Assembly (NCBI GenBank): GCA_964445115.1
Contig: CAYUJU010000010.1
Location: 3,013-67,012 of the forward strand
Direction of reading: 5' to 3'
DNA: 64,000 nucleotides
From: CAIJXJ01 sp964445115
Lineage (GTDB): Bacteria > Pseudomonadota > Gammaproteobacteria > Burkholderiales > Methylophilaceae
Shown: positions 17,415 through 26,165 of the stretch, in pieces
How the letters are laid out: the number at the start of each line of letters is the position of its first letter
Position numbering within the stretch: the first letter of the stretch is position 1
Translations under genes and position numbers: made by a program
The notes under the pieces: model-generated
Databases searched by the model: none
What the model was told of the DNA's origin: nothing
The model's input: only the letters and a program-made list of their open reading frames with translations

Positions 17415-18851
17415 TCAATGTCCCTCTTTCTTGGCGGAGAAGTTCACCTTGCGCACCACCTGTTCCGCCGGATTCGACAGTGGTGTAACGACGAACTCGA
17501 GCTCATGTTGATGTTCTGCCAATTCATGCTCAAGGTCGACTTTCGCGTTCAGGTTCAGATCCTTGCCGGGTCGCACTCGAATTTCCGGTAACGGTCCGAG
17601 GTCGAGCGCCGAGGCAGGGACGCCCTTCACTTCGATGCTGAAGTGCTCCTCGTGTTCCGTCTTGTTGACGATGTGGATTTGATAGCGGTTGCGGATCCTT
17701 TCGTCTGACAACTCCACGAACAATGGCTGCCGGACCTGCTGCACCCGCACCTCAACCGAGGTCCGATGTGTGAGACCCCAGCCAAGCCAGCCAAGTGCAA
17801 CCACAAGTGCCAGTCCGTAACCCATGACCTTAGGATTCTTCCAGTGTAGCTGCGGCGTTTTCGGTTGATCACTGTGCAAGTTGGCATCCGAATCGTAGCG
17901 GATCAATCCTTGCGGATAGCCTACCGAATCCATGATGTTGTTGCAGGCATCAATACACAGCCCGCAGGAAATACACTGATACTGCGTCCCCTTGCGAATG
18001 TCGATCCCGGTCGGGCACACCTGTACGCAAAAGCCGCAGTCGACGCAATCGCCATGTCCTTGCGCCTGCCGCTCTTCTCGCGTCTTCAGTCCGGCCTTGG
18101 TGATCGTACGACCAGCAGCCCCTTCCCCTCGGCGCGCGTCATAGTTGACGTACAACGTATCCTTTTCGTACATCACGCTCTGGAAGCGCGCGTACGGGCA
18201 GAAATGCAGGCAAATCTGTTCGCGTGCGATACCGCCGCAGAAATAGGTCGTCAGCGTCAGGATCAAGACCGTGAAATAAGCAGCATATGCAGCCTGGCCG
18301 GTAAAAAAGTCCAGCAACAACTGCGGTGCATATGTGAAATAGGCGGCAAACGTGAACCCGGTCCAAAATGAAATCAGGATCATCAGGAAGTGCGAACCGC
18401 CGATTTTCAGGGTCTTTTCCACATTCCACGGCTGCTTGCGCAAGCGCAAACGGGCCGGACGTTCCCCCTGAATCCAGTGTTCGATCATGATGAACAGGTC
18501 TGACCAGATCGTCTGGAAACAGAAATAGCCACACCACGCCCGACCAACCAGTCCAGTCACGAAGAACAGCAGCGCCGCTGCCAGGAACAGCAGCATGGAC
18601 ATCCAGAAGATATCCTGTGGATACGACACGAGATCAAAGATGAAAAACCGCTTGCTTACCAGATCGAACATCACCGCCTGGTTGGCTGCGCTGACGCGTT
18701 CCCAGGGCAGCCAAGGCAGCAGGAAATATACTGCAAACGCCACGACCAACACGGCGGTCTTGAAGTTGCGGAACTTGCCCTTGACCGATCGCGTGTGGAT
18801 CGGGATATGTTTCTGGTACAGCATGGAGGGGTCAATGTTGTGCTCGGACAT
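17415..18851 (-). CDS. ccoG: cbb3 oxidase accessory iron-sulfur protein CcoG (FixG/RdxA)
   Basis: Membrane ferredoxin-like protein implicated in copper reduction during cbb3 oxidase maturation. It has 478 residues. About five transmembrane helices lie between 30 and 205. Two 4Fe-4S motifs follow: C269/C272/C275/C279 and C293/C296/C299/C303. A helix near 345 and a C-terminal periplasmic immunoglobulin-like domain (390-475) finish it. Extra CGYFC (107-111) and LHFCPYAR motifs are typical of the family. It is 187 bp downstream of ccoP beyond a terminator, so it probably heads a separate ccoG-H-I message. Confidence 0.95.
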   Translation of the reverse strand: MSEHNIDPSMLYQKHIPIHTRSVKGKFRNFKTAVLVVAFAVYFLLPWLPWERVSAANQAVMFDLVSKRFFIFDLVSYPQDIFWMSMLLFLAAALLFFVTGLVGRAWCGYFCFQTIWSDLFIMIEHWIQGERPARLRLRKQPWNVEKTLKIGGSHFLMILISFWTGFTFAAYFTYAPQLLLDFFTGQAAYAAYFTVLILTLTTYFCGGIAREQICLHFCPYARFQSVMYEKDTLYVNYDARRGEGAAGRTITKAGLKTREERQAQGHGDCVDCGFCVQVCPTGIDIRKGTQYQCISCGLCIDACNNIMDSVGYPQGLIRYDSDANLHSDQPKTPQLHWKNPKVMGYGLALVVALGWLGWGLTHRTSVEVRVQQVRQPLFVELSDERIRNRYQIHIVNKTEHEEHFSIEVKGVPASALDLGPLPEIRVRPGKDLNLNAKVDLEHELAEHQHELEFVVTPLSNPAEQVVRKVNFSAKKEGH

Positions 18852-18979
18852 GCTATTCGTGACTCTACATTGGTAAAACGACAGGATAACGCATGACGCT
18901 CTTGCGAGACCATTTCAGCAATTCACGAAACTACGCTTTTGACTGAAATTGGCGCAAGGACTGACGTCACGCCAAAGAC

Positions 18980-19008
18980 AAAGGCCCACGACAAGTGCGT
19001 GGGCCTTT
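18980..19008 (-). terminator. Terminator after ccoP
   Basis: A perfect 11-bp stem (AAAGGCCCACG / CGTGGGCCTTT) with a 7-base loop, 30 bp beyond the ccoP stop, ending in T residues on the minus strand. It separates ccoNOQP from ccoG. Confidence 0.8.
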
Positions 19009-19038
19009 GATGAATTACCGCCTTACTTCAGGGACAAC

Positions 19039-19968
19039 TTACTGCCCGCCACCCAGCGTATCGTGGACGTACAGGGTCAGCACCTTGATCTGTTCAGACT
19101 TCAGACGACCTGCCCATGCCGGCATCTTGCCACGGCTCATGCCCTCGGACACGATCTTCTGAACTTCAGCCACCTTGCCGGCCGCGTCGGTGTGCGCCGG
19201 AACGTTAGCCCACAGCCAGCTCTTGTCAGTCAGGTTGGCAGAACCCATGGCCTGGATCCCCTTGGCATCCGGACCGTGACACACGGCGCATCCGCCTTCG
19301 GTTTCAAACACGGCCTTGCCAGCTTCGGCAGCCGCCGCGTCATGCGGCTCGCCAGACAGACTCAGGACATAGTTGGCCACCTGAGTGATCTTTTCGTCCG
19401 GCAGTACACCCTTGAACGCCGGCATCACGCCATTGCGACCGTTCATCAACGTTTCGTTGATCTTGTCGTAGGTGCCGCCATACATCCAGATGTCGTCAGT
19501 CAGGTTCGGGGAGAAAGTCACCTTACCCACGCCACCAGCCTGGTGACAAGGTGCGCAGTTATCCTTGAACAGCGTCGCGCCGGCAGAATTCACGAACTGC
19601 ATCAACTCGGCATCCTTGGAAACCGCGTCGTACGGCGCAGCCGCCACCTTGTCGAACCATTGCTTCTGTTCGGCATTGTGCGCGTTCATCTCGGCCATCA
19701 GTTTGGAACGCATGTTCCAGTGCGTGGTCTTCTGCTCTTCGGAGCCATCCACCTTCTTGGCCGTGTAAGTAATGGTGTTACCCACGCCCTTGGTGTAATC
19801 GTGACCGATCGGCCATGCCGGATACATGATCCAGTAGATGATCGAGAACACGACGGTGATGTAGAACGTCCACACCCACCACATCGGCAGCGGATTAGTG
19901 AGCTCCTGCAGGGTTTCATCCCACACGTGCCCGGTAGTTACAACGGATTTAGCTTTATCCTGAGTCAT
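19039..19968 (-). CDS. ccoP: cbb3 cytochrome c oxidase subunit III CcoP (dihaem cytochrome c)
   Basis: Dihaem c-type subunit that takes electrons from soluble cytochromes and passes them to CcoO/CcoN. It has 309 residues. An N-terminal membrane helix (about 30-50) is preceded by GHVWDETLQELTNPLPMWW. The two haem sites are C138-x-x-C141-H142 and C227-x-x-C230-H231. It sits 12 bp downstream of ccoQ in the operon. Codon choice is strongly C/G-ending, as in highly expressed genes here. Confidence 0.97.
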   Translation of the reverse strand: MTQDKAKSVVTTGHVWDETLQELTNPLPMWWVWTFYITVVFSIIYWIMYPAWPIGHDYTKGVGNTITYTAKKVDGSEEQKTTHWNMRSKLMAEMNAHNAEQKQWFDKVAAAPYDAVSKDAELMQFVNSAGATLFKDNCAPCHQAGGVGKVTFSPNLTDDIWMYGGTYDKINETLMNGRNGVMPAFKGVLPDEKITQVANYVLSLSGEPHDAAAAEAGKAVFETEGGCAVCHGPDAKGIQAMGSANLTDKSWLWANVPAHTDAAGKVAEVQKIVSEGMSRGKMPAWAGRLKSEQIKVLTLYVHDTLGGGQ

Positions 19969-19980
19969 GATTGTGCTTCC

Positions 19981-20148
19981 TTATTTATCCTCATCCAGGA
20001 GTGGAATGTTCTTGTGCTCCTCCAACCGCTGACCGCGCTTCCCATTACCGTAAAGGTAGTAGAGGATGCCGCAGAACACGCTGAAGAAAATCACCAATGC
20101 CAGCGGCTTGGTATTTTCAAACTTGGTAAACCACAAGAGCCATTCCAT
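19981..20148 (-). CDS. ccoQ: cbb3 oxidase subunit CcoQ (FixQ)
   Basis: A 55-residue one-helix protein between ccoO and ccoP, where ccoQ always lies. It starts MEWLLWFTKFENTKPLALVI, has one hydrophobic helix (about 16-32) and ends in a charged tail (GKRGQRLEEHKNIPLLDEDK). CcoQ stabilises the assembled oxidase. Starts and stops fit tightly: 12 bp after ccoO and 12 bp before ccoP. The gene is too short for most automatic length cut-offs. Confidence 0.9.
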   Translation of the reverse strand: MEWLLWFTKFENTKPLALVIFFSVFCGILYYLYGNGKRGQRLEEHKNIPLLDEDK

Positions 20149-20160
20149 TGACCGGGTTCC

Positions 20161-20913
20161 TTAGCGGAATTTGGCGAAATAGTCGTCGTCGAACTGCTTG
20201 AAGTCGACCATCGTGCCCAGCACTTGCAGATATGCAACCAGAGCGTCCATTTCTGTGACGTCATCCTTGTTGTTGTCGTAATTGCCTGCTTGCGCTTGAG
20301 CGACCAGGTTCTTCTCGGCATCCGGGATGTGCAGGGTCTTGGCGACCTCTTCACCGAACTGTTGCACGTTGCGGTCATACTCGGCCTGGCTCATGGAGTA
20401 AGGCACACCGGTCGTACGCAGCGCCTTCAGACGCAACGTCAGATCGGAGGTATCCAGCTTGGTGGACAGCAGCCACGGATAGTTCGGCATCACCGATTCC
20501 GGCACCATGGAACGCGGAGCAACCAAGTGCTGGACGTGCCAGTCATTGGAGTACTTGCCGCCCACGCGCGCCAGGTCAGGCCCCGTACGCTTGGAACCCC
20601 ACTGGAACGGATGGTCATACTTCGACTCGGCCGCCAGAGAGTAATGGCCATAACGCAGGGCCTCGTCACGGAAAGGACGAATCATCTGCGAGTGGCACAG
20701 GTAACAACCTTCACGGATGTAGATATCGCGACCGCGCTGTTCCAGTGGGGTGTAAGGACGCACCATGTCCTTGCCATCGGCCGTCTTGACGACTTCCACC
20801 GTATCCTTGATGAAGAACAGTGGCACGACCTCCACGAGACCGCCGGCACTGATGGCCAGCATGGTCAGCACCAGCAGCCAACCAGCGTTACGTTCAATTT
20901 TATCGTGTTTCAT
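20161..20913 (-). CDS. ccoO: cbb3 cytochrome c oxidase subunit II CcoO (monohaem cytochrome c)
   Basis: Monohaem cytochrome c subunit of the cbb3 oxidase, anchored in the inner membrane by an N-terminal helix (about 12-34). It has 250 residues. Haem site C70-x-x-C73-H74 in EGCYLCHSQMIRPF, the family signature. Further conserved segments are KRTGPDLARVGGKYSNDWH and the PESVMPNYPWL methionine-ligand region. It follows ccoN with a 27-bp gap. Confidence 0.97.
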   Translation of the reverse strand: MKHDKIERNAGWLLVLTMLAISAGGLVEVVPLFFIKDTVEVVKTADGKDMVRPYTPLEQRGRDIYIREGCYLCHSQMIRPFRDEALRYGHYSLAAESKYDHPFQWGSKRTGPDLARVGGKYSNDWHVQHLVAPRSMVPESVMPNYPWLLSTKLDTSDLTLRLKALRTTGVPYSMSQAEYDRNVQQFGEEVAKTLHIPDAEKNLVAQAQAGNYDNNKDDVTEMDALVAYLQVLGTMVDFKQFDDDYFAKFR

Positions 20914-20940
20914 TTATAGCTCCCGTATTCCAATCGCCGG

Positions 20941-22377
20941 TTAAGCAGCAGCCGTTGCGACGTTGGTCGCTTCGGTATTGCCCTGCTTGATGGTCTTGTA
21001 CATGTTGTAGCACATCAACACCATACCGGTCAGGAAGAATGCGCCACCCAGTGCACGCATCGCGTAGAACGGATGCATTGCAGCCACGGATTCAGCAAAC
21101 GAGTACTGCAGGTTGCCAAAGTCATCGAATGCACGCCACATCAGACCCTGCATGATGCCGGAGATCCACATCGCGGTGATGTACAGCAGCACGCCGATCG
21201 TAGCCAGCCAGAAGTGCACATTGATCAAGCGCAGGCTGTAAACCTGTGTATTCCACAGACGCGGGATCAGGTGGTACAGGGAACCGAAGGAAATCATCGC
21301 CACCCAGCCCAGCGCACCGGAGTGCACGTGGCCCACGGTCCAGTCCGTGTAGTGAGACAGCGCGTTCACGTCCTTCAGTGACATCATCGGACCTTCGAAG
21401 GTGGACATGCCGTAGAACGACAAGGCCACGATCAGGAAACGCATGATCGGGTCGGTGCGCAGCTTGTCCCATGCACCGGACAGGGTCATGATGCCGTTGA
21501 TCATACCGCCCCAGGACGGCAGCAGCAGCATGATGGAGAAGGTCGCAGCCAGCGTAGATGTCCAGTCAGGAATCGCGGTCCAGTGCAGGTGGTGCGCACC
21601 GGCCCACATGTACATGAAAGACAGGGCCCAGAAGTGCACGATGGACAGACGGTAGGAATACACCGGCCTGCCAGCCTGCTTCGGCACGAAGTAGTACATC
21701 ATGCCCAAGAAGGCTGCAGTCAGGAAGAAGCCCACTGCATTGTGCCCATACCACCACTGCGTCATCGCATCCTGAGCGCCGGAGAACAGGCTGTAGGACT
21801 TGATGGAGAACAGGTCAATCGGCACCGCCAGATTATTGAAGGTATGCAGCAGCGCGGTCGCGAGAATAAAGGAGAGGTAGAACCAGTTGGCCACGTAGAT
21901 GTGTGGCTGCTTGCGGTTCATCAGGGTGCCGACGAAGATGGCCAGGTAAGCCACCCACACCACTTCGATCAGCAGGTCGATCGGCCATTCCATTTCGGCG
22001 TATTCACGACCTTGGGAATGCCCCATCACGTCGCCAAGCGCGGCCAGCACGATCACGGCTTGCCAACCCCAGAACGTGAAGTTCGCCAGACCATTGCCCC
22101 ACAAACGGGTCTGACAGGTACGTTGCACCACATAGTAGGAGGTGGCGAACAGCGCGCTACCACCGAAACCGAAAATCACGGCACCGGTATGCACCGGACG
22201 CAGACGACCGAACGTGATGTACGGAATATCGAAATTAAGGAACGGAAACGCCAGTTCGGAAGCGATATACACCCCCACCAGCATCCCCACTGCGCCCCAT
22301 ACCAGGGTCATGATAGTGAACTTACGGACAATATCGTAGTTATATTGCTCGCTCGTCACAACGCTCGCCGTAGCCAT
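20941..22377 (-). CDS. ccoN: cbb3 cytochrome c oxidase catalytic subunit I CcoN
   Basis: Catalytic haem-copper subunit of the high-affinity cbb3 terminal oxidase, which reduces O2 to water and pumps protons. It has 478 residues with about 12 helices. Haem and CuB ligand regions are visible: RPVHTGAVIFGFGGS early, WWYGHNAVGFFLTA (CuB His) mid-protein, YMWAGAHHLHWTAIPDW (His-His pair) and the HVHSGALGWV region. A strong ribosome site (GGGAGGTAAC) precedes ATG 22377. It heads ccoNOQP. The oxidase suggests respiration at low oxygen. Confidence 0.98.
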   Translation of the reverse strand: MATASVVTSEQYNYDIVRKFTIMTLVWGAVGMLVGVYIASELAFPFLNFDIPYITFGRLRPVHTGAVIFGFGGSALFATSYYVVQRTCQTRLWGNGLANFTFWGWQAVIVLAALGDVMGHSQGREYAEMEWPIDLLIEVVWVAYLAIFVGTLMNRKQPHIYVANWFYLSFILATALLHTFNNLAVPIDLFSIKSYSLFSGAQDAMTQWWYGHNAVGFFLTAAFLGMMYYFVPKQAGRPVYSYRLSIVHFWALSFMYMWAGAHHLHWTAIPDWTSTLAATFSIMLLLPSWGGMINGIMTLSGAWDKLRTDPIMRFLIVALSFYGMSTFEGPMMSLKDVNALSHYTDWTVGHVHSGALGWVAMISFGSLYHLIPRLWNTQVYSLRLINVHFWLATIGVLLYITAMWISGIMQGLMWRAFDDFGNLQYSFAESVAAMHPFYAMRALGGAFFLTGMVLMCYNMYKTIKQGNTEATNVATAAA

Positions 22378-22425
22378 TGTTACCTCCCGTTTATACCAAA
22401 AAGTCGTGGTGCAACATCATAACAC

Positions 22426-22440
22426 GCGACGAAATGTCGC
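22426..22440 (-). promoter_or_regulatory. Inverted repeat in the ccoN leader
   Basis: GCGAC-GAAAT-GTCGC, a perfect 5-bp dyad with a 5-base centre, lies 49-63 bases before the ccoN start and just downstream of the predicted transcription start. It could be an operator or an mRNA hairpin; nothing in the sequence decides between them. Confidence 0.3.
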
Positions 22441-22452
22441 ACCCCATGCCGA

Positions 22453-22481
22453 AGTATATTCCGCAACCCGTAATGCGACAA
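22453..22481 (-). promoter_or_regulatory. ccoN: Candidate sigma-70 promoter for ccoNOQP
   Basis: Reading on the minus strand: TTGTCG (22481-22476), a 17-bp spacer, TATACT (22458-22453). This predicts transcription from about 22446 and a leader of about 70 bases. A lone TTGAT half-site (plus strand 22489-22493) is nearby, but no full FNR/ANR box is seen. Confidence 0.5.
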
Positions 22482-22521
22482 GTCTGTCTTGATTAAAAAC
22501 CCGAATTTATTCGTGGCATTT

Positions 22522-23106
22522 TTACTCGGCCACCAAAATGCCTAAATCATGCGCAATATCCGCCGGTTTCTGGCCATGATTCAGGTAAATCCGGGGCACC
22601 CCCTGCTTGTCGAACACGGTCACCCCCGCCGTGTGGTCGATGGTGTATCGACTACGCCCCGAGGACTCCACCTTCTTGTAGTACACCTTGAATCGCGCAG
22701 CAGTTTCCGCCGTCACCTCCGGGCTTGCATACAACCCCAAAAATGCCGGATCAAACGCCGGCACGTATTGTGCCAGCACCTCCTGTCGATCACGCTCGGG
22801 GTCCAGCGTGACGAACAGCACCTGCACCTGACGCCCCGCCTCCCCCATCAGTTTCACCCCTCGCGCCATATCAGCCAGCGCCGTCGGACAAACGTCCGGA
22901 CAATGGGTGTACCCGAAAAAGATCGCGACCACCTTGCCCCGAAAATCCTGCAACCGGCGTGGCTGACCATGATGATCGGTCAAATTGAAACGCCCATCCA
23001 GCGCACCCGCCTGCAGCGGCACACCGACAAAGGCAGGCGTGTCGGACGACTGCCGCACACACCCGCAGAGACAAAACGCCAACAGCAGCACAGCGAAATC
23101 ACGCAT
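22522..23106 (-). CDS. SCO1/SenC-family copper chaperone lipoprotein
   Basis: Thioredoxin-fold copper chaperone for oxidase CuA/CuB assembly, membrane-anchored on the periplasmic side. It has 194 residues. ATG 23106 starts a lipoprotein-like signal (MRDFAVLLLAFCLCGC, lipid cysteine C16); a longer frame upstream would run through the ompW terminator. The copper motif CPDVC is C69/C73, and the conserved His lies in YTIDHTAG near residue 150. It is 144 bp upstream of ccoN on the same strand, so it probably serves the cbb3 oxidase, which lacks CuA. Confidence 0.92.
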   Translation of the reverse strand: MRDFAVLLLAFCLCGCVRQSSDTPAFVGVPLQAGALDGRFNLTDHHGQPRRLQDFRGKVVAIFFGYTHCPDVCPTALADMARGVKLMGEAGRQVQVLFVTLDPERDRQEVLAQYVPAFDPAFLGLYASPEVTAETAARFKVYYKKVESSGRSRYTIDHTAGVTVFDKQGVPRIYLNHGQKPADIAHDLGILVAE

Positions 23107-23130
23107 CAGCCCATCGCACCCCAAAGCACC

Positions 23131-23168
23131 AAATAAAAACCCCCTTCCCGGCAATCCGGAGAAGGGGG
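23131..23168 (-). terminator. Terminator after ompW
   Basis: On the minus strand an 8-bp CCCCCTTC/GAAGGGGG stem continues into a CCGG/CCGG stem with a CAAT loop and one bulge, followed by TTTTTATTT. It lies 42 bp past the ompW stop and just before the SCO start. Confidence 0.9.
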
Positions 23169-23210
23169 CATGGCAATCACGATAATTGCCGAGTCAAACG
23201 CGGGCTTGAG

Positions 23211-23903
23211 TTAGAACTTCTTGCCAACGCCCAGACCGAAGACCCACGGATCGATATCGAGGCTATCAATCTTCTTCCAACCACCGATATTCGCCTTAAC
23301 ATCGGTGTCAATCCACACCTTCTTCACATCAGCGTTAATCAGCCAGCCATCCTTCAAATTGATGTCGACGCCAGCTTGCAGCGCCATACCGAAACTATTG
23401 GTGTCAACCTTAATAGGCAGTCCAGCAACTGCAGCACCAGAACTAAAGGTCAGACTCTTGTCCATAAAACGAGTGTAGTTCACACCAGCGCCCACATAGG
23501 GATCGATCATTTGATCCGGATTGAAGTGCCACTGAATGGTCAGCGTCGGCGGCAGCAGATTCACGGAACCCAAGCCTTGATTGCCAACTGCCGCACCAGC
23601 GTCACCCTTCACCTTCACGTCGTGACGGGTACCAGTGGCCAGAATCAACTCAGCCGCAATGTTCTTGGTGATGTAGTAGGAGAAATCGATTTCTGGAATG
23701 GTATTGCTATCTACAGCCAGCTCAGCACCCTGAGACATCGTGCCAGCGCCGACGTTAGTGTTCACGGTTGCACCCAGCTTGCTGTCTTCATCCGGGTTGA
23801 TGTTGACGGCACGCACGCGCACCACGAAATCACCAGCTTCAGCCATTGCAAAGGACGGGGCGAAAGCAGCGGCTACCAGGGCAGCCAGTACGATCTTTTT
23901 CAT
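23211..23903 (-). CDS. ompW: OmpW-family outer-membrane protein
   Basis: Eight-stranded outer-membrane beta-barrel of the OmpW family, thought to pass small hydrophobic compounds. It has 230 residues. A clear signal peptide (KKIVLAALVAAAFAPSFAMA) is followed by GDFVVRVRAVNINPDEDSK, the family start. PTLTIQWHFNP and DPYVGAGVNYTRF are also typical, and the last residue is the terminal Phe that barrel proteins need. GGAGATTCAAC precedes the ATG. Codons are less GC-rich than in the neighbouring cco genes. Monocistronic, with its own terminator. Confidence 0.95.
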   Translation of the reverse strand: MKKIVLAALVAAAFAPSFAMAEAGDFVVRVRAVNINPDEDSKLGATVNTNVGAGTMSQGAELAVDSNTIPEIDFSYYITKNIAAELILATGTRHDVKVKGDAGAAVGNQGLGSVNLLPPTLTIQWHFNPDQMIDPYVGAGVNYTRFMDKSLTFSSGAAVAGLPIKVDTNSFGMALQAGVDINLKDGWLINADVKKVWIDTDVKANIGGWKKIDSLDIDPWVFGLGVGKKF

Positions 23904-23950
23904 GTTGAATCTCCGTTAAAGTTAATCAGGACAAAAATATCTTTGAATGG

Positions 23951-23978
23951 ATTCTACTTGATTTGCCCATCATTGCAA
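23951..23978 (-). promoter_or_regulatory. ompW: Candidate sigma-70 promoter for ompW
   Basis: On the minus strand TTGCAA (23978-23973), a 16-bp spacer and TAGAAT (23956-23951), about 48 bp before the ompW start. Confidence 0.45.
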
Positions 23979-24035
23979 AAGGCATATTGCACTGCCACGC
24001 CATTTCGGTGCGACTGTGTTGTAATTTCGCAACAC

Positions 24036-24904
24036 CTATTTGTCATTTTTTCCGAAATCGAAGCCGAAGCCGAACACCCCGCATTTGGCACCGGCAAGGC
24101 GGTTGGCCTGTTCCATCGCTGCTGGCAACGTCTGCCCCGAAGTCAGAGCGTGAATCATGCCCGCATTAAAGGTATCCCCCCCGCACCAAGGGTATCAATC
24201 ACACGCACTGGCGGATGGGCGGTCGCGTGGCAACCAGTGCCTGAGCGGTCTCGCCCGTAGGCGCCTTGCTCGCCCCACGCAACCACCAGTTCAGCATGGT
24301 GGCACCCAAACCCCTCGAAAAAGTCTTGCGGCCCTGCAAACTCATGATGCTCGACAAAACCGCGCGAACACAACAACAGGTTGGCAAACGTATAACACGA
24401 GGCAATCCCCTCCCTTGGCTTCTCCAGTTCCAGAGAAATCCGACCGGCTGGCGAACGCTGACGCACCGCCGCCATCATCGCCGCCAATGCAGAGACATTG
24501 CGCCCCTCGAAATGAATCCAGTCGTAGCCCGCTGGATCGATCACATCAAAATCCGAACGCCGCAATTCCGGCAGATCACGATAGTGCACAATGCTGCGAC
24601 TCATGCCGGACAGATAGATGCTGGAAGTCGGTGCCCGTCCGGGCAATCTCGGACAGCGCGAAAAATCGACGCCGTGTATCCGGAAATCGTTTTCGATCAC
24701 GGCAGTTTCCGGCGCTTTGGCCAGCACGCCGAGGAACTCAACCTCGTGCCCCAGCCCGGCGAGCACGACCGCAGAATTGGCGGCATTGCCGCCACGACAG
24801 GTGCGCAGGGAACGCGCCCGCATTTCCTCATCGGCAGCGGGTACATGATCGAGTTCGAACACCAGATCCAGCGTTGCCGTGCCGACCATCAGAATGCGCG
24901 CCAT
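24036..24904 (-). pseudogene. Ketohexokinase-like PfkB sugar kinase, frameshifted at a G7 run
   Basis: PfkB/ribokinase-family sugar kinase most like ketohexokinase: RGGNAANSAVVLAGLG near residue 38, IHFEGRNVSAL, SLELEKPREG and VVAWGEQGAYG. The frame opens at ATG 24904 and reaches signature 2 as DTLGAG, but then reads into GIPLMRA and stops at 24155. Two bases fewer in the seven-G run (24176-24182, read on the minus strand) would restore DTLGAGDTFNAG and continue 46 codons through ANRLAGAKCGVFGFGF to a TAG at 24036-24038. The catalytic aspartate of GAGD lies after the shift. It is either a true disruption, a slippage switch or a sequencing error. Confidence 0.85.
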
Positions 24905-24920
24905 TTCCAGTTCCCGTCCT

Positions 24921-24949
24921 GTGCAATAGTGGAATGATACGTCTATAAT
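24921..24949 (+). promoter_or_regulatory. ilvE: Possible promoter for ilvE
   Basis: A perfect TATAAT at 24944-24949, with GTGCAA (24921-24926) 17 bp upstream as a poor -35. It lies 30 bp before the ilvE start, in the gap divergent from the sugar kinase. Confidence 0.4.
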
Positions 24950-24978
24950 TATTCACTTTTGAGCTTCGGAGAAACAAG

Positions 24979-25911
<933 letters not shown>

Positions 25912-25921
25912 GGAGAACGTG

Positions 25922-26113
25922 ATGTCCAAGGAACCCCGCGAAGTCGAAGTCACCGCAAAGGATTTGCCGCTGCACTGCCCGACCAGCGAGTCGGCACTGT
26001 GGTGCTCCCACCCTCGTGTATTCCTGGATGTCGCAGCAACCGGTTCGGTGTTGTGTCCCTACTGTGGCACCAAATACCGGCTGAAACCGGGCGAGGTCGT
26101 CAAGCATCACTGA
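25922..26113 (+). CDS. Zinc-finger (zf-CHCC/NDUFS6-like) protein
   Basis: A 63-residue protein matching the zf-CHCC family, related to the zinc-binding tail of complex I NDUFS6: LPLHCPTSESALWCSHPRVFLD then TGSVLCPYCGTKYRL, with Cys/His/Cys/Cys metal ligands. ATG 25922 has AGGAG six bases upstream and is better than the overlapping GTG at 25919. It lies just behind ilvE, an arrangement common in betaproteobacteria. Role unknown. Confidence 0.87.
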   Translation: MSKEPREVEVTAKDLPLHCPTSESALWCSHPRVFLDVAATGSVLCPYCGTKYRLKPGEVVKHH

Positions 26114-26137
26114 CCGCCCATCCGGACCAGCAGCGAT

Positions 26138-26165
26138 AAAAAAGCGGGCATTGCCCGCTTTTTTA
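26138..26165. terminator. Bidirectional rho-independent terminator
   Basis: AAAAAAGCGGGCA-TTGCCCGCTTTTTT, a 6-7 bp GC stem between A and T runs. It serves the ilvE/zinc-finger unit (plus) and murI (minus); the murI stop codon lies within its T tract. Confidence 0.92.

Noticed and set aside
18949..20151. Plus-strand open frame of 400 codons opposite ccoP and ccoQ
   Set aside because: Shadow of the cbb3 genes, which have clear CXXCH motifs. The frame also runs through the ccoP terminator.
22486..22499. FNR/ANR box upstream of ccoN
   Set aside because: Only one half (TTGAT) matches; the other half is AACCC instead of ATCAA.
23107..23154. Upstream ATG extension of the SCO1-type gene
   Set aside because: It would begin inside the ompW terminator and put 16 residues before a good lipoprotein signal.
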